A stretch of DNA of 64,000 nucleotides from Fratercula arctica (lineage: Eukaryota; Chordata; Aves; Charadriiformes; Alcidae), in NCBI GenBank assembly GCA_947846985.1, contig CANTUZ010000025.1:15994100-16058099 (forward strand), written 5' to 3'. Positions 9,882 through 19,504 of the stretch are shown piece by piece. The notes below the pieces were generated by a model. It saw nothing but the letters and a program-made list of their open reading frames with translations, was not told where the DNA came from and ran no database searches. Each line of letters opens with the position of its first letter. The stretch's first letter is position 1. The position numbers were made by a program, and so were the translations under genes.

Positions 9882-9899
9882 GCCCCACGTTGGGCGCCA
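9882..9899 (-). promoter_or_regulatory. Primer binding site, tRNA-Lys1,2 type
   Basis: Read on the minus strand this is TGGCGCCCAACGTGGGGC, matching the 3' end of tRNA-Lys1,2 as used by several betaretroviruses (established knowledge). It lies 9 nt downstream of the 5' LTR end, wider than the usual 0-3 nt. It would prime minus-strand DNA synthesis. Confidence 0.85.
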
Positions 9900-9908
9900 A
9901 AAAGGACT

Positions 9909-10238
9909 GTAGTGGTTTGGCCTCAGACAGCAACAAAGAACCACGTGTCGCTCACTCAGCTCTTCCCAGTACAGGAAGGATCAAAAGAAAAAGGCAAAAC
10001 TCTTGGGTCGAGACAAAGGCAGTTTAACAGAACAGCAAAGGGAACAGGAAAACAATAACACGGACAGAGGAATATACAAATGCAATTACAGAACTGCCCC
10101 TCCCCACCAGTCCCAACCCAGAATGTGCCAGCCCACTCCAAACCCAACTTCCTGCCCCCTCCCCTCCTTTTAATCTCAGGGTGGGCGTGGCTCACATGGC
10201 ATGGAATACTTAACCCTGTCCCTGCCGGAACCAGGACA
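9909..10238 (-). repeat. 5' LTR of the ERV-L-like provirus
   Basis: A 330-bp LTR in the same orientation as 3141-3470, TG to CA, ending next to the target duplication at 10239-10243. Compared with the 3' LTR it has lost most CpG dinucleotides, mainly through C-to-T and G-to-A changes. It would contain the proviral promoter. Confidence 0.92.
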
Positions 10239-10243
10239 GCAAG

Positions 10244-11325
10244 GAATGAATCAGTGGTGGGAATTAAATTTGCCTTTTGCTTTTCTCAAGAGATAATGCC
10301 ATCAATGAATGGTGAGGTAAAATGAGACATATTCGCAGATGTGGTAAATTGGTACAGCTTGACTGAAGTTAAGGAGCACTGCTCCTTTATGCCAGCTGAG
10401 GATATATTAAAGAATAAAAATATGAGGAAAACTTTATTGTTACATACCAGGTTTCTTCAAGGAAATAGAGAGCTCCGAATTTGCAGTATGACAGCTTTTT
10501 TGCATTCCTCAATTCACATGGCTAGGCATAGCGGGGTGACCAACTTCAGATCAGCCACAAAATACGTACAGTCTGAATGCAGTTCTTGATTATTTTTTTT
10601 CTTTAAGACCTCAATTCAAAGCTTTGGGCTTCCACTAGAACAGGTGATGAACATTGCAAATAGCTTCAAGTGAACCTTTAAAGGCTTGAGCCTTTCAGGG
10701 AAAGCAACCTTTGCCGTGGAGATTCAGTATCAGACCTTAATAATGCATGCATTTTAAGCCGAGAAGAGACTGGTGTGACAATCTAAGCTAGCCTGCTACA
10801 TAAAACAGGCCTTCAGACTTCTCTGAATTATTTCCCATTTCAAGTCCAAGAGCTATTGTTGAAGTAAAATATATATTTTAGAAAAACATCTTATCCCATT
10901 TTGAAGTAGCTAGTGACAGGTTATCTTTTATAATCCTTGGTAAAGACTTCTAATAGTTAATTACTCTTAAAAAGGGGCACCTTATTTCCTCTTTGCATGT
11001 CAGGCTTCATCTTCTAGAATTTGTTTATTCTAAATCCCCATCTGCTAAAATAAGGAGCCCTGTATTCTCACATTTCTGCTCCACAGAAAGTGATTAAATC
11101 AACTCTTAATTTTCTCTTTGAGGAGCTAACTGGTGCCTTTATTCTCTCTCGATAAAACTGGCATATGACAGATTGTATGTAAAACTGAGTGTCTCAGGGG
11201 AGGTGAACAGAGAATAGTCATTCACTGCTTCCTCCACTGTAACAACCGGGGGCCATGGAACAAAATTGCCAGGTAGCACACTTAAAATGGATCCAGGGAA
11301 GCTAATTTTTAATGGGACCCAGTTA
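10244..11325. other. Host non-coding DNA
   Basis: AT-rich spacer between the provirus and a solo LTR of the same family. No gene, RNA or recognisable repeat is seen. Confidence 0.55.
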
Positions 11326-11330
11326 GGTGG

Positions 11331-11666
11331 TGTCCTGGTTCCGGCAGGGACAGGGTTAAGTATTCCATGCCATGGGAGCCACGCCCACCCTGAGATTAAA
11401 AGGAGGGAGGGGGCAGGCAGTGGGGTTTGGAGCGGGCTGGTGTGTCTGGGGGCCGGACCGGCGGGGAGCGGCGGTTCTGTAATCGCGTTTGTATATTTCT
11501 CTGTCGGTGTTATTGTTGTTGTTTTCTTGTTCCCTTTGCTGTTCTGTTAAACTGCCTTTGTCTCAACCCAAGAGTTTTGCCTTTTTCTTCTGATCCTTCC
11601 CGTACCGGGAAGCGCTGAGCGAGCGACACGTGGTTCTTTGTTGCCATCTGAGGCCAAACCACGACA
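11331..11666 (+). mobile_element. Solo LTR of the ERV-L-like family
   Basis: A 336-bp LTR, TG to CA, flanked by a perfect 5-bp duplication, GGTGG (11326-11330 and 11667-11671). It is homologous to the provirus LTRs but on the plus strand. A small insertion in the GTT/CAA-rich middle accounts for the extra length. Solo LTRs arise by recombination between the two LTRs of a provirus, so a full copy once stood here. Confidence 0.95.
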
Positions 11667-12527
11667 GGTGGTGAAACTCCTTTCTGCAGAACATATAAAT
11701 AGGCCCCAAAAGTCATCAGATATGTTTTCTCCTTGCCCTGTTTTCTTCCCTTTCCCCAAGTATCTGTTCCCGCCAGTCACATGTCAGTGTCATATGTGCC
11801 TCCATTTATCTGTAGGTTTAGATGTTTTGTGTGTCAGGTCCAAGCTTCAAATTGGGAAATGCTTCAATAATAAATAATTAAGAACAGGGTGTGTGTCTTT
11901 AACAGGATTAGTTCTAGTATTTACCAAACATTCAAAGTAGCAAAAATAGCAATGAGGAGGTTTCTTTCCATGCTCAGAATTTCATGGCTCAGGTCCAGCC
12001 CCCGAGATCTGAGTAGAGGTTACAGCTTCAGTGGTAAGTTTGAGGTCCCGAGTAGGAGGTGAGAACTATGTGCTTTCTATGACGTGAACTGCAGAGCCTA
12101 TCCAAAAAGATAGTGCTTGTGGATTTTCTTCTGCAGCATGGGGCTTCCCCTGTGTGTCCTCATTGGCAGCCTGGATCTGTGCGCATAGAAGCAGGTATGA
12201 ATACACATGCATTGCAGCTGGCCAGAATGAACATGCACAAGAGTAGAAGGATTAGTCTTATCATTCTCCATTCCCAGCCTGGATCATGGGGAGGGTAGCT
12301 TAGAGCAACAGAGGTTAAAAACTAGAAAGCCTACCCTGGAGTTAAGCCATAAGGTCTGTCTGGACAGAGAGAGGAAGGGGGGGGGTATGGATAATTGCGC
12401 CCATAGGGCAATTAGAGTTAAAAGGAGCAGTGGAGCTCCTCTTCAGTCCCAAGAGTGTGATTAATTGGCAATAACAACCCCCCCTGGAGCTGCCTTATTG
12501 CTATTATGAAGCCAAGTCTTTATTTTT

Positions 12528-12562
12528 TATTTTTTATTATTTTTTATTTATAAATGAAATAT
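12528..12562. repeat. T/A low-complexity run
   Basis: Interrupted TATTTTT units, for example TATTTTTTATTATTTTTTA. No function is inferred. Confidence 0.8.
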
Positions 12563-13895
12563 TTAAGTCCATGACTGATCGCCAGGATCTGCTAGTTAGT
12601 GCTGGCTTCAGTCACAAGGTGCCAAAATTAAAGATTCATCAAAGGCAAAGGATTAACCAACCCTGCTGGAATGCCAAGTAACTGGTTGGGGAGAGGATGC
12701 TGTGCTAAAGGCCTGAGCGAGTCCTTCTTTTCTTAGCTTGGTCTCTAGGGCTGTGGATTCAGTGTCTCCCCTTTTGCTCCACCACTGCTTACCTCATTTA
12801 CCCTTCTATACCTGTAACTTGCTTGGAAGGAAGAGGCTGATGTCAACATTAAAAAATACAAGTACTCTGCTAGCATGGAGTGTTCTCCTCTTAAAGAGAG
12901 ATGGTGGTTGCAAAGATGACACCTTGCAATGTCTAGGGTTGGGGATGCAACCTCTGTCTTGCTGTGTCTTATGGAGAATGGGCTCAGATGCCATCCCATG
13001 CACAGATCCCACAGGTCCAGGTTTCCAAAGGGAGTGAGGCTCCTAATGAGGAGCATAGATGTCTGGTGGTCTTTTCAAAAGCAGCTAAAAAGGAGAAAGC
13101 AGAAACCCCATCATCCCTCTTTAGGTAGGATCATCATACATCCACATTTTCCCTTAGAAATCTCCTTTGTTTCAGTGTGGAAATAGAATTTTAGGCTGCT
13201 GGACATTCATCTAAGATTTCTGGGTGCTTGGTGGTATGGGCATGTGCTGTTATATGGTCACACTGATTTCCCCTGTGCAGATCAACACTGAGGTTAATGC
13301 CCAAGCTCCATGGTTGTCCAGCAATCCATGACAGGGGAATGGTGTTCTCTTCAGAAGCCTAAATTTCTTTGAAATCCTTCTGCTTAACTTAGACCTGATG
13401 GTTCACAGAATGCACATTCACATGCCAAGATTTACAAAAGTGCTCAGTAGCTTTTTAGTCCTTCTTTTTATTCTCAGGCATATTAAAGTGGCATTGTTAT
13501 GTTTTGTGGAAGTCCAAAACCATCACCAGGGTCTTAAGCTGCAAATCTGAAATTTCTCTCCCTCCTTTAAATCTCCACCTGCTAAGTCCTTGCAAGCGCT
13601 AAACTTTTCAACAACTCCCTCCACCCCAGAAGGGACCACACGAAAGCAGAGCTGTATAAGCACCTACTCCCTTGCAACAGCCCACAGGGCTCTGCAAACC
13701 AATTAGCTCACTGTTCAGCTTAATGGGATCTGTCAAGAGGTGGAACAAATGGGGCAGGAGAGGAGCTACCTTGGATGTACATCAGTTCATTCCAATAAGC
13801 TCTGTCTGACTGCTGCCTGTCTGTCCCCCCGCACTGCTGGGGCTCTTTCCAGGAGGAGGATAAATACATCTGCTCCTTGCTTCTCACACGACAGT

Positions 13896-13925
13896 TCTCC
13901 TCTCTCCTCTCTCCTCTCTCCTCTC
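13896..13925. repeat. TCTCC pentamer-like pyrimidine repeat
   Basis: Consecutive CTCTCCTCTCTCCTCTC units form a short pure-pyrimidine microsatellite. Confidence 0.8.
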
Positions 13926-14403
13926 ATTTTTCCTCTTTACTGCTGCCAAAATAAAATAACTGGTTTGGGAAGACTTGAATTTTTGCTGGCACGTGGTTAG
14001 ATAAGATTTCCTGCTCTATTGCTCTTCCCATCTCTCTTCTCTGATGTAGCTAAGGAGCCCAGCAATGTGCCTTCACTGCCAGATACCATCATGCATTTGG
14101 GAATACTATTGTTTTCTTTAGGCAGACGGTGATTCTCATCCTTTGATCCTTTCACTAAACTCATTAGAAAACCTGGCCTCAGATCAAACCTTAAAAAGAA
14201 GAAAATATTAGAGAGAGAAATAAATGCCACAGTGATGAAGGTAGTATGTAAGATGCCGGATGGAACAGAGTAGAAGCACCTATTCTCTCTCTGCTTTTGT
14301 AACAGGGATTTTTACTCTCCGAGGTCTGCAACTTTTTCTAATACTGATCAGATCTCACTGGCCTTTGTACACACATGTGCACACAGACATATATATGTCT
14401 TTG

Positions 14404-14446
14404 TGAATGTGTGTGTGTGAATGTGTGTGTGTGAACATGTGTGTAA
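14404..14446. repeat. Interrupted TG microsatellite
   Basis: Blocks of (TG)4-5 separated by AATG and AACATG units. It lies about 85 bp from the class II provirus insertion site. Confidence 0.85.
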
Positions 14447-14529
14447 AAGTACTCAACAGCATCTCCACTTGCCCATGCGTGGAATATAAGAGCCTGGTAT
14501 GGGACTCGCTGCACTGAAGTGTGTGCTCC

Positions 14530-14848
14530 TGTGGTGTATTGAGGCACGGACTCTGGCTGTGATGAGCACAAAGTCGTTTATTGCTTCTCAGGCCTCGGCT
14601 TTTATACCCGAGCTCTAAAACTTTCCATGCACCTGCTAGGCAAGTAAACACATATTCCAGATCACTAACCCAGTCACCTTATTCAGTTCCCACCAAGATA
14701 AGCACGCGAAGCTGTTCTCTTGTTCCATGTTTATATTGAACCAGTTCCTCTTCGTTCCATCCGTATCGATATCTGTGTTCCTGTTTCTGTGTGCTCTGCT
14801 CACTGTGTCCTTGGCCATATGCAGGCCTCTGCCCGTAGATCTGCCACA
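14530..14848 (-). repeat. 3' LTR of the class II provirus
   Basis: A 319-bp LTR, TGTGGCAGATC at its minus-strand start and CACCACA at its end. A TATA box (TATAAAAG, 14599-14606) is followed about 20 nt later by AATAAA (14577-14582). The poly(A) signal therefore lies at or before the expected cap site and R must be very short, as in betaretroviruses (family knowledge). Confidence 0.93.
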
Positions 14849-14862
14849 TCTCCCCCTTTTTT
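14849..14862 (-). promoter_or_regulatory. Polypurine tract of the class II provirus
   Basis: On the minus strand AAAAAAGGGGGAGA directly abuts the 3' LTR. This is a textbook plus-strand primer position and composition. Confidence 0.9.
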
Positions 14863-14939
14863 GTTTGATACCAGACCATTTAACGAGGTCGCCATGACTT
14901 GTGCTTCTCCTCGTTGCAACACTCTTAGCAGGTTATATA

Positions 14940-15765
14940 TTAAACACAATTAAAAACAGAATCAAAAAAAACCCCTGCTAAGGCAATAAATACCCAGATT
15001 CCTAAATTTAGCCCAGAAAGCCAATTTTTTGGATTTACCCACAAGAAATCCTTTTGTAATGTTTCAAATGCATTGCAGTTCATTAAGTCTTGAATCTTTA
15101 GTATTTGAGCTTCTAGTTGATCATGTAAAGGACAAATATTTTGTTGCAATGACATGTCAAAAGCACCTTGGAGATGGTATTTAACCATTTCCCAGCCATG
15201 TAACAATGTATTCCAGGGGAGAGATGTAACGCAAAGTCTTCGAGAGTTGTATTCCCAATCACAATACAGAGAAAGATGTGTTTTTAACGCATTTTGCCGA
15301 TCCCCTATCCATATAACTGCTGCTTCTAAGGCTTGTAATCTGGCTAATATTTCTTCATCTATGCATTCTTGTGTATCTAATTCTTCATTTACATTAGATA
15401 AAGTTTCTCCTACAATCTTAGCAGTCTGGACAGATTCAGTAAACGCAGCAACGGCTACAGAAGCTGAAGCTAAAATAACAATGGCAGATTGCAAAAATCA
15501 GCCACCCTAAAAATCATTTAGAGCGTTTATACCATACTCGCGTTAAATTTACACAATAAGATTGATTTCATTCTTGTACACTTGCATTTTGAGCCAAAGC
15601 AAACACATACGGATGAGAAGTACAAATCATTACAGAATTTTCTTGCTCACAACTTCTATTTGTTGTAGTATTATCTATGGTTAGCTTATGAAGACTTCTG
15701 TTTACAAATACAAATCCCATTTGCCAGCCCTCAGTATATAACCCAATATACAAAAGAATCTGCAT
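14940..15765 (-). pseudogene. env: Class II env remnant: end of SU and most of TM
   Basis: The upstream piece (15765-15568) is an SU fragment with several N-glycosylation sites and cysteines. The downstream piece (15494-14940, 184 codons) reads as a TM subunit. It has a hydrophobic fusion-peptide-like start (AIVILASASVAVAAF), a heptad region with LQALEAAVIWIGDRQNAL, two cysteines about 10 residues apart rather than a CX6CC motif, and a membrane anchor (LGIWVFIALAGVFF) near the C-terminus. Stops and a frame change lie between the two pieces, around a basic motif where SU/TM cleavage would be expected. Most of SU is deleted: only about 70 bp separate the integrase stop from the SU fragment. Not functional. 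Confidence 0.8.
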
Positions 15766-15836
15766 GAGACAGAAAAGAGATAAGCATTAAAAACTGAAAG
15801 ATTAATAAAAATACCCATCCTTAGGTATGCCTGCTT

Positions 15837-17508
15837 TTACTCATTGATTGGCTTGACTGGTTCCAGGCCTTCCTTTTCCTGTACTGGGCTCGGCTGATGA
15901 GCCGGCTTAACAATTTTTGCAGGAATCCAGCAGGAACCTGAGGACAAAGACACACAAGCATACCCTCGACCCCATGTTATCAGGGGGACTGGTCCTTCCC
16001 AGCGCCCCGATTCAAGGTGGTTATAATACACCTTCGGTTGTTCAGGCCATTCAACAGTTCTTCTGAAATGTCACTCTACTGCTGTGGATGACAAAGACGA
16101 CATGTTTAGAAAATTTAAAACATAAGTTGCTTTATACAATCACTCTTGAGGTGTCATACCTACGGGATTCCCCCTTTTTCATGTAGCAAGCATGGTTTTT
16201 AAAGTATGATGCATACATTCCACAATTGCTTGCCCAGTTGGGGAATGAGGAATACCGGTGACATGTTTAATACCCCATGTCTGTAAAGAGGCCTGTATTT
16301 TAGCGGACACATAAGCTGGTCTGTTATCAGTTTTTACAGTTTTCGGTACTCCCATGACTGCAATGCATTGCAACCAATGTCAAATAACATCATGAGCCTT
16401 CTCTCCTGTATGAGCAGTAGCTACGACAAGGTGAGAAAACAAATCAACTGAAACATGTACATAGCGCAAACATCCAAATTCCATAATGAGCGTAACATCA
16501 GATTGCCAAAGTTCATCAGGTGTAAGCCCTCGTGGGTTAACCCCTGCAAATGATGGCAGAGGAGCCAGCTGCTGACAATCGGCACAAGTTCGCACAATAT
16601 CATGTGCTTGTTGTTGTGTTAAAGAATATTGCTTCCTCAATGTCTTCGCATTTCGATGAAAAAAATCATGCAACATTTTAGCTTGCTGCATAATGTTCGG
16701 AGTTGTTACCAACAGAGTGTGATAATCTGCAACTGTGTTTCCCTCAGTTAAAGGACCAGGTAAACAGCTATGAGAGCGTATGTGGATAATAAAATAAGGA
16801 AACTGTCTTTTTCGTAAAAGCAACATTAATTGCAGTAAAAGATTAAATAACAATTGGTTCTCTACTTGTTTTGTAAATGCTCCTTCAAGTCTTTGAACAA
16901 TGCCAGTAACATATTGAGAGTCTGCCACTATCTTTAACGGTTCCTGTTGAAATAAGTCAAAAGCCTTTACTGTATCCCTGAACCGTCTACAAACACCATA
17001 CGGGCACCAGCAAGAGGCTTTGGCGCTAGCAGCATGCACGGCTGTAAAGGAATTTGTGAAAGTGACTGTAACAATCTGTGCCGGGACAAAGAATAATTTA
17101 TTTGCCCAATATAATCTACTAAGGCAATTTGTAGGTTAAGACTTTGTGATAACCAAAGGTCAAGGTCGTCCTTTTTGACAGGGACGTGTATGTGGCTTGG
17201 ATCCATTCCAGAAAGCTGCTGACAGCGCAAACGACCCTGCGAAATCAATTGTGCTAACATTTCAATCATCATAGTTACTGTTTTTGAAAAGGTATGTGGC
17301 AAAACTACCCACTCTAATGCAGTCAGGCCCTTTGTGAGTGCATCATCCCACTGTCCTATCAGGGCGTAAGGTTGAAATTCTTGATATATCACAAACAGTC
17401 TGATAGGAAGGTGTTCAATGCGTTTTGCAGCAGTAGTAGACTATACCTTATCTGCAACGTGCTGTAATGCCTTCTGAGCTGTTGGGGTTAATGAACGTGG
17501 AACCTACA
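15837..17508 (-). pseudogene. pol: Class II pol remnant: RT connection, RNase H, integrase
   Basis: The similarity begins abruptly at about 17508 (PRSLTPTAQKALQ) in the RT thumb/connection. The YXDD core is absent. The connection domain reads LEWVVLPHTFSKT and LSGMDPSHIHVPV. RNase H starts with VFVDGSG but then jumps, with a frame change near 16970-16980, to DTVKAFDLF and VADSQYVTG, so the middle of the domain with its Glu is missing. Integrase has an HHCC zinc site (FFHRNAKTL, then CADC), QSDVTL, KTDNRPAY and GQAIVE with 35 residues between the last Asp and Glu, and a C-terminal WEGPVPLITWGRGYACV segment ending at 15837. In-frame stops lie at about 17440 and 16380, at 16179-16181 and further on. 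Integrase motifs are well kept, but the gene is dead. Confidence 0.9.
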
Positions 17509-17530
17509 GGGGAGGGGGGGGGGAGGGCAG
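17509..17530. repeat. G-rich (plus strand) homopolymer-like tract at mosaic junction
   Basis: AGGGGAGGGGGGGGGGAGGG marks the point where class II pol similarity ends. A related tract, GGAGGGGAGGGGGTGAGG, lies near 19530-19550 in the gag remnant on the other side of the foreign 2 kb. Confidence 0.7.
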
Positions 17531-17730
17531 ACACAGCGCTTCAGGGCATCCCCTGTATCTTCAAAGCGCACTCATGGCTCTCCCCCTCTCTCCGACCCGA
17601 GACAGCTCCCTTATATCCTGCACCAGACTGAGTGGAAAAGTACAGGCTAGAGTTGCTGCACGCATGCAGCGAGCCTCACCAGACTCATGATCCAGCTTTG
17701 CTAACCGCGGATGTCTGATACCTGACTACA
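17531..17730 (-). repeat. U3-like LTR fragment of the inner element
   Basis: On the minus strand, downstream of the alpharetrovirus-like env, a purine-rich stretch (AACAAGGAGGGAGTACAACA, about 17727-17746) is followed by ATGTAGTC, an order resembling the env-PPT-U3 junction of alpharetroviruses. A TATA-like ATATAAG lies at about 17609-17616. No AATAAA and no clear CA terminus are visible before pol resumes, so the LTR appears truncated. Inferred from composition and order only. Confidence 0.45.
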
Positions 17731-17874
17731 TTGTTGTACTCCCTCCTTGTTATCTTCTTCTTTGAAGGTCAGGTTCTCATGGATGCACACATAGTTTCTG
17801 CAGCAACAGTACTGAGTCCCTTTTTCCCAACATGTATACTGGGTTTGGTTCAACTAGTAATTTTCCGTCATGTC

Positions 17875-18467
17875 TCACTCGGACCATCCTCTGTTATCCC
17901 TTACACATGCCACCCCGTGGCCCATAGTTGGGACACGACGATATTCTACAACTCGTACAAGGGTATGATGCAAAGCAACATCTGCAACTGATCGTATAAT
18001 GCTTATTAAACACGGCAAACAGCATACTAAACATAACAGACAAATTCCTTCCACACAGGCCATGAGTATAATTTCCTTCAACCAACCCCACCCCCAGGTC
18101 CATCCAGCAAAGAGATTTCACCCCGTGGTCTCCACAAGTTGCTGGCTCGGTCGGTGCAGTTCTTGCAACTGGGCATGGAGTGGTCACTTAGATCCATACA
18201 ACACAGTCCTTTAAAATCTTGACAACCGTGTCCGTGAGCTAAAAGCAAAAAATCAATAGCAGCTCTGTTTTGCAGCATTACATGTCGAATACTATCTACA
18301 TCTAGCAATAACTCAGAAATAGCTGTACTAGTAGCATTACTAAACTTATCCTTGGCAGCGAGGGAGTCCTTGTTTTCAAGAATCCTTGGCAGCGAAAGAG
18401 TCCTTGTTAGCAAGAGCGCATGCGGACTCCCAGTTCTTGCTGGTACTGGGCTTTGATCTTCTTCCAC
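17875..18467 (-). pseudogene. env: Alpharetrovirus-like env TM remnant (second env in the provirus)
   Basis: The frame 18467-18078 contains a heptad region followed by [18 protein letters not shown] and a CX6CC motif ([10 protein letters not shown], residues 81-90, about 18198-18227). This is the immunosuppressive-domain and disulphide arrangement typical of alpharetroviral and gammaretroviral TM proteins. After a frame change, 18081-17875 gives a cysteine-rich membrane anchor (LMACVEGICLLCLVCCLPCL) and a tail. This env differs in class from the env at 14940-15765 and lies upstream of pol, out of retroviral order. At least one frameshift separates ectodomain and anchor, so no intact protein is possible. 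Confidence 0.82.
18349..18416. repeat. Two tandem 34-bp units in the inner env
   Basis: TCCTTGGCAGCGAGGGAG... at 18349-18382 is repeated with few changes at 18383-18416. The duplication lies near the start of the TM similarity and may have helped shift its frame. Confidence 0.85.
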
Positions 18468-18571
18468 AACAGGCCAAGATTCTCAAGCAGCTCGATAAGG
18501 TGTCCCTGAGTCCATTACAGACTGATGTCATCTAAGTGTTTTTCTTGCAAGCATCCAAAACTGAATAACAA

Positions 18572-18900
18572 TTAGTGTGATAGATGTGTTTTCCAGCACC
18601 CAGGTGCGAGTCCCTTGAGCATATTTACAATCCTCCTTGCTGATCTTCCGTTGCTTTCCCATATTCCACCCCCCCGCTCAAGAGACCACTTCTGCTGGGG
18701 TTCATTTAGTCTCGCAGGGTATAACAAAGAGTAATTTATAAAGGTGTGCAATAACATATAAACATATAGGAAAAACAAACCCCCAAAACATATCTCTATA
18801 GTACTGCTTGAATCAGGTGTCCTATTTCTCTTTTTCTGCCGCTTTCTCGTAGTGCGTATGGCATACTTTTGTGCTAACGCGGCATATTTCCCTTCTAATT
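18572..18900 (-). pseudogene. Charged leader plus hydrophobic segment, probable env start of inner element
   Basis: On the minus strand a basic stretch (RTTRKRQKKRN) is followed by a hydrophobic run (LFFLYVYMLLHTFI) and then LLYPARLNEPQQKWSL. The open piece 18778-18572 has 68 codons. The order charged region, membrane segment, extracellular-looking segment resembles an envelope signal peptide and SU start. The TM remnant follows within about 100-150 bp, so nearly all of SU would be deleted. No direct family match is recognised and the reading is uncertain. Confidence 0.4.
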
Positions 18901-18904
18901 GTTC

Positions 18905-19005
18905 CTGTTTAGGTTTTGTGGGGTTTTTTTATTTATTTTTTGTTTTTTTCCTTTTTCTTCTTTTTTTTTCTCTTTTTTCTTTTTTTCTCTCTTTTTTTTT
19001 TCCCC
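18905..19005. repeat. Pyrimidine (T/C) tract, about 100 bp
   Basis: Nearly uninterrupted T with scattered C on the plus strand, that is, a purine tract (A with G) on the provirus coding strand. Read there it gives Lys/Glu-rich runs in all frames. It may be an expanded purine tract rather than code. Confidence 0.9.
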
Positions 19006-19083
19006 ATCACTTATGGCTGACATAAAAGTCTGTCTTTGCAACAAGAGCTCACCCTTAAGTTTCTCACTTTCCTACAGAGCATC

Positions 19084-19362
19084 CTATAGATTTTGGCTTA
19101 ACTCCTTTTCCCAATCAACCATGATCTTATAGGCAAACAACAAACAACCAGCCATACGTGCTGCATGGGTAAGCCGTTCCCGAGAGCGTAAGCATGTCGG
19201 CTGGCGAAAACTCCCCCAATATTTCAGGACTTCCATCGGTTCTACGGCCCATCGTGGTCTATCTACCTGGGGCGTGCTCGCCTTACGTCTAAACATTGTG
19301 TATATACAAACTTCTTCACTTGACAGAGTGTCAGCCCTAGTCACGTACGAGAACAGTACCAC
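19084..19362 (-). CDS. Unidentified ORF in the foreign segment of the provirus
   Basis: A 92-codon frame on the provirus strand. An internal ATG gives a start reading MFRRKASTPQVDRP. The C-terminal half is amphipathic, rich in Arg, Leu and Ala (CLRSRERLTHAARMAGCLLF), and ends in WEKELSQNL. I recognise no family. It lies between the gag remnant and the charged leader of the inner env and could be a leader or accessory exon, a fragment of another gag, or chance. A stop separates it from the purine tract that follows. Confidence 0.3.
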   Translation of the reverse strand: MVLFSYVTRADTLSSEEVCIYTMFRRKASTPQVDRPRWAVEPMEVLKYWGSFRQPTCLRSRERLTHAARMAGCLLFAYKIMVDWEKELSQNL

Positions 19363-19504
19363 ACCGGGCAGAACACCTGCTCAAGCGGAGTCACCAAACG
19401 ACACTGCACACAGCAACAAACAAACAGTAGCACAGATGCTGATCAGCAGGTATAAGCTGGTACCCACACACAGTTAGCAGACATACAAAAACACCACTTC
19501 TATC

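Larger units (their letters stand above)
3141..10238 (-). mobile_element. ERV-L-like (class III) provirus, complete from LTR to LTR, env-less
   Basis: Two 330-bp LTRs (3141-3470 and 9909-10238) in direct orientation bound 7.1 kb of gag-pro-pol sequence read on the minus strand. A perfect 5-bp target duplication, GCAAG, lies at 3136-3140 and 10239-10243, so both ends are original integration ends. The LTRs begin TG and end CA. Order from the 5' end: LTR, Lys-type primer site, gag, protease, RT, RNase H, integrase, short untranslated tail, LTR. No env lies between integrase and the 3' LTR, as is usual for ERV-L. Gag has an in-frame stop, a nested CR1 and a frameshift, and protease has an in-frame stop, but pol is open for 988 codons. 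The class assignment comes from the RT style (LPQGWKHSP then YIDD) and the lack of env. Confidence 0.93.
11672..14523. other. Host non-coding DNA
   Basis: No supported gene. It holds an A/T-rich run (12532-12560), a TCTCC-type pyrimidine repeat (13896-13925) and the TG repeat listed separately. Confidence 0.55.

Noticed and set aside
17500..17530. Minus-strand polypyrimidine run ending in CTGTAG, resembling a splice acceptor before pol
   Set aside because: It coincides with the mosaic junction and a homopolymer tract. No branch point or transcript support is available, so it was not annotated as a splice site.
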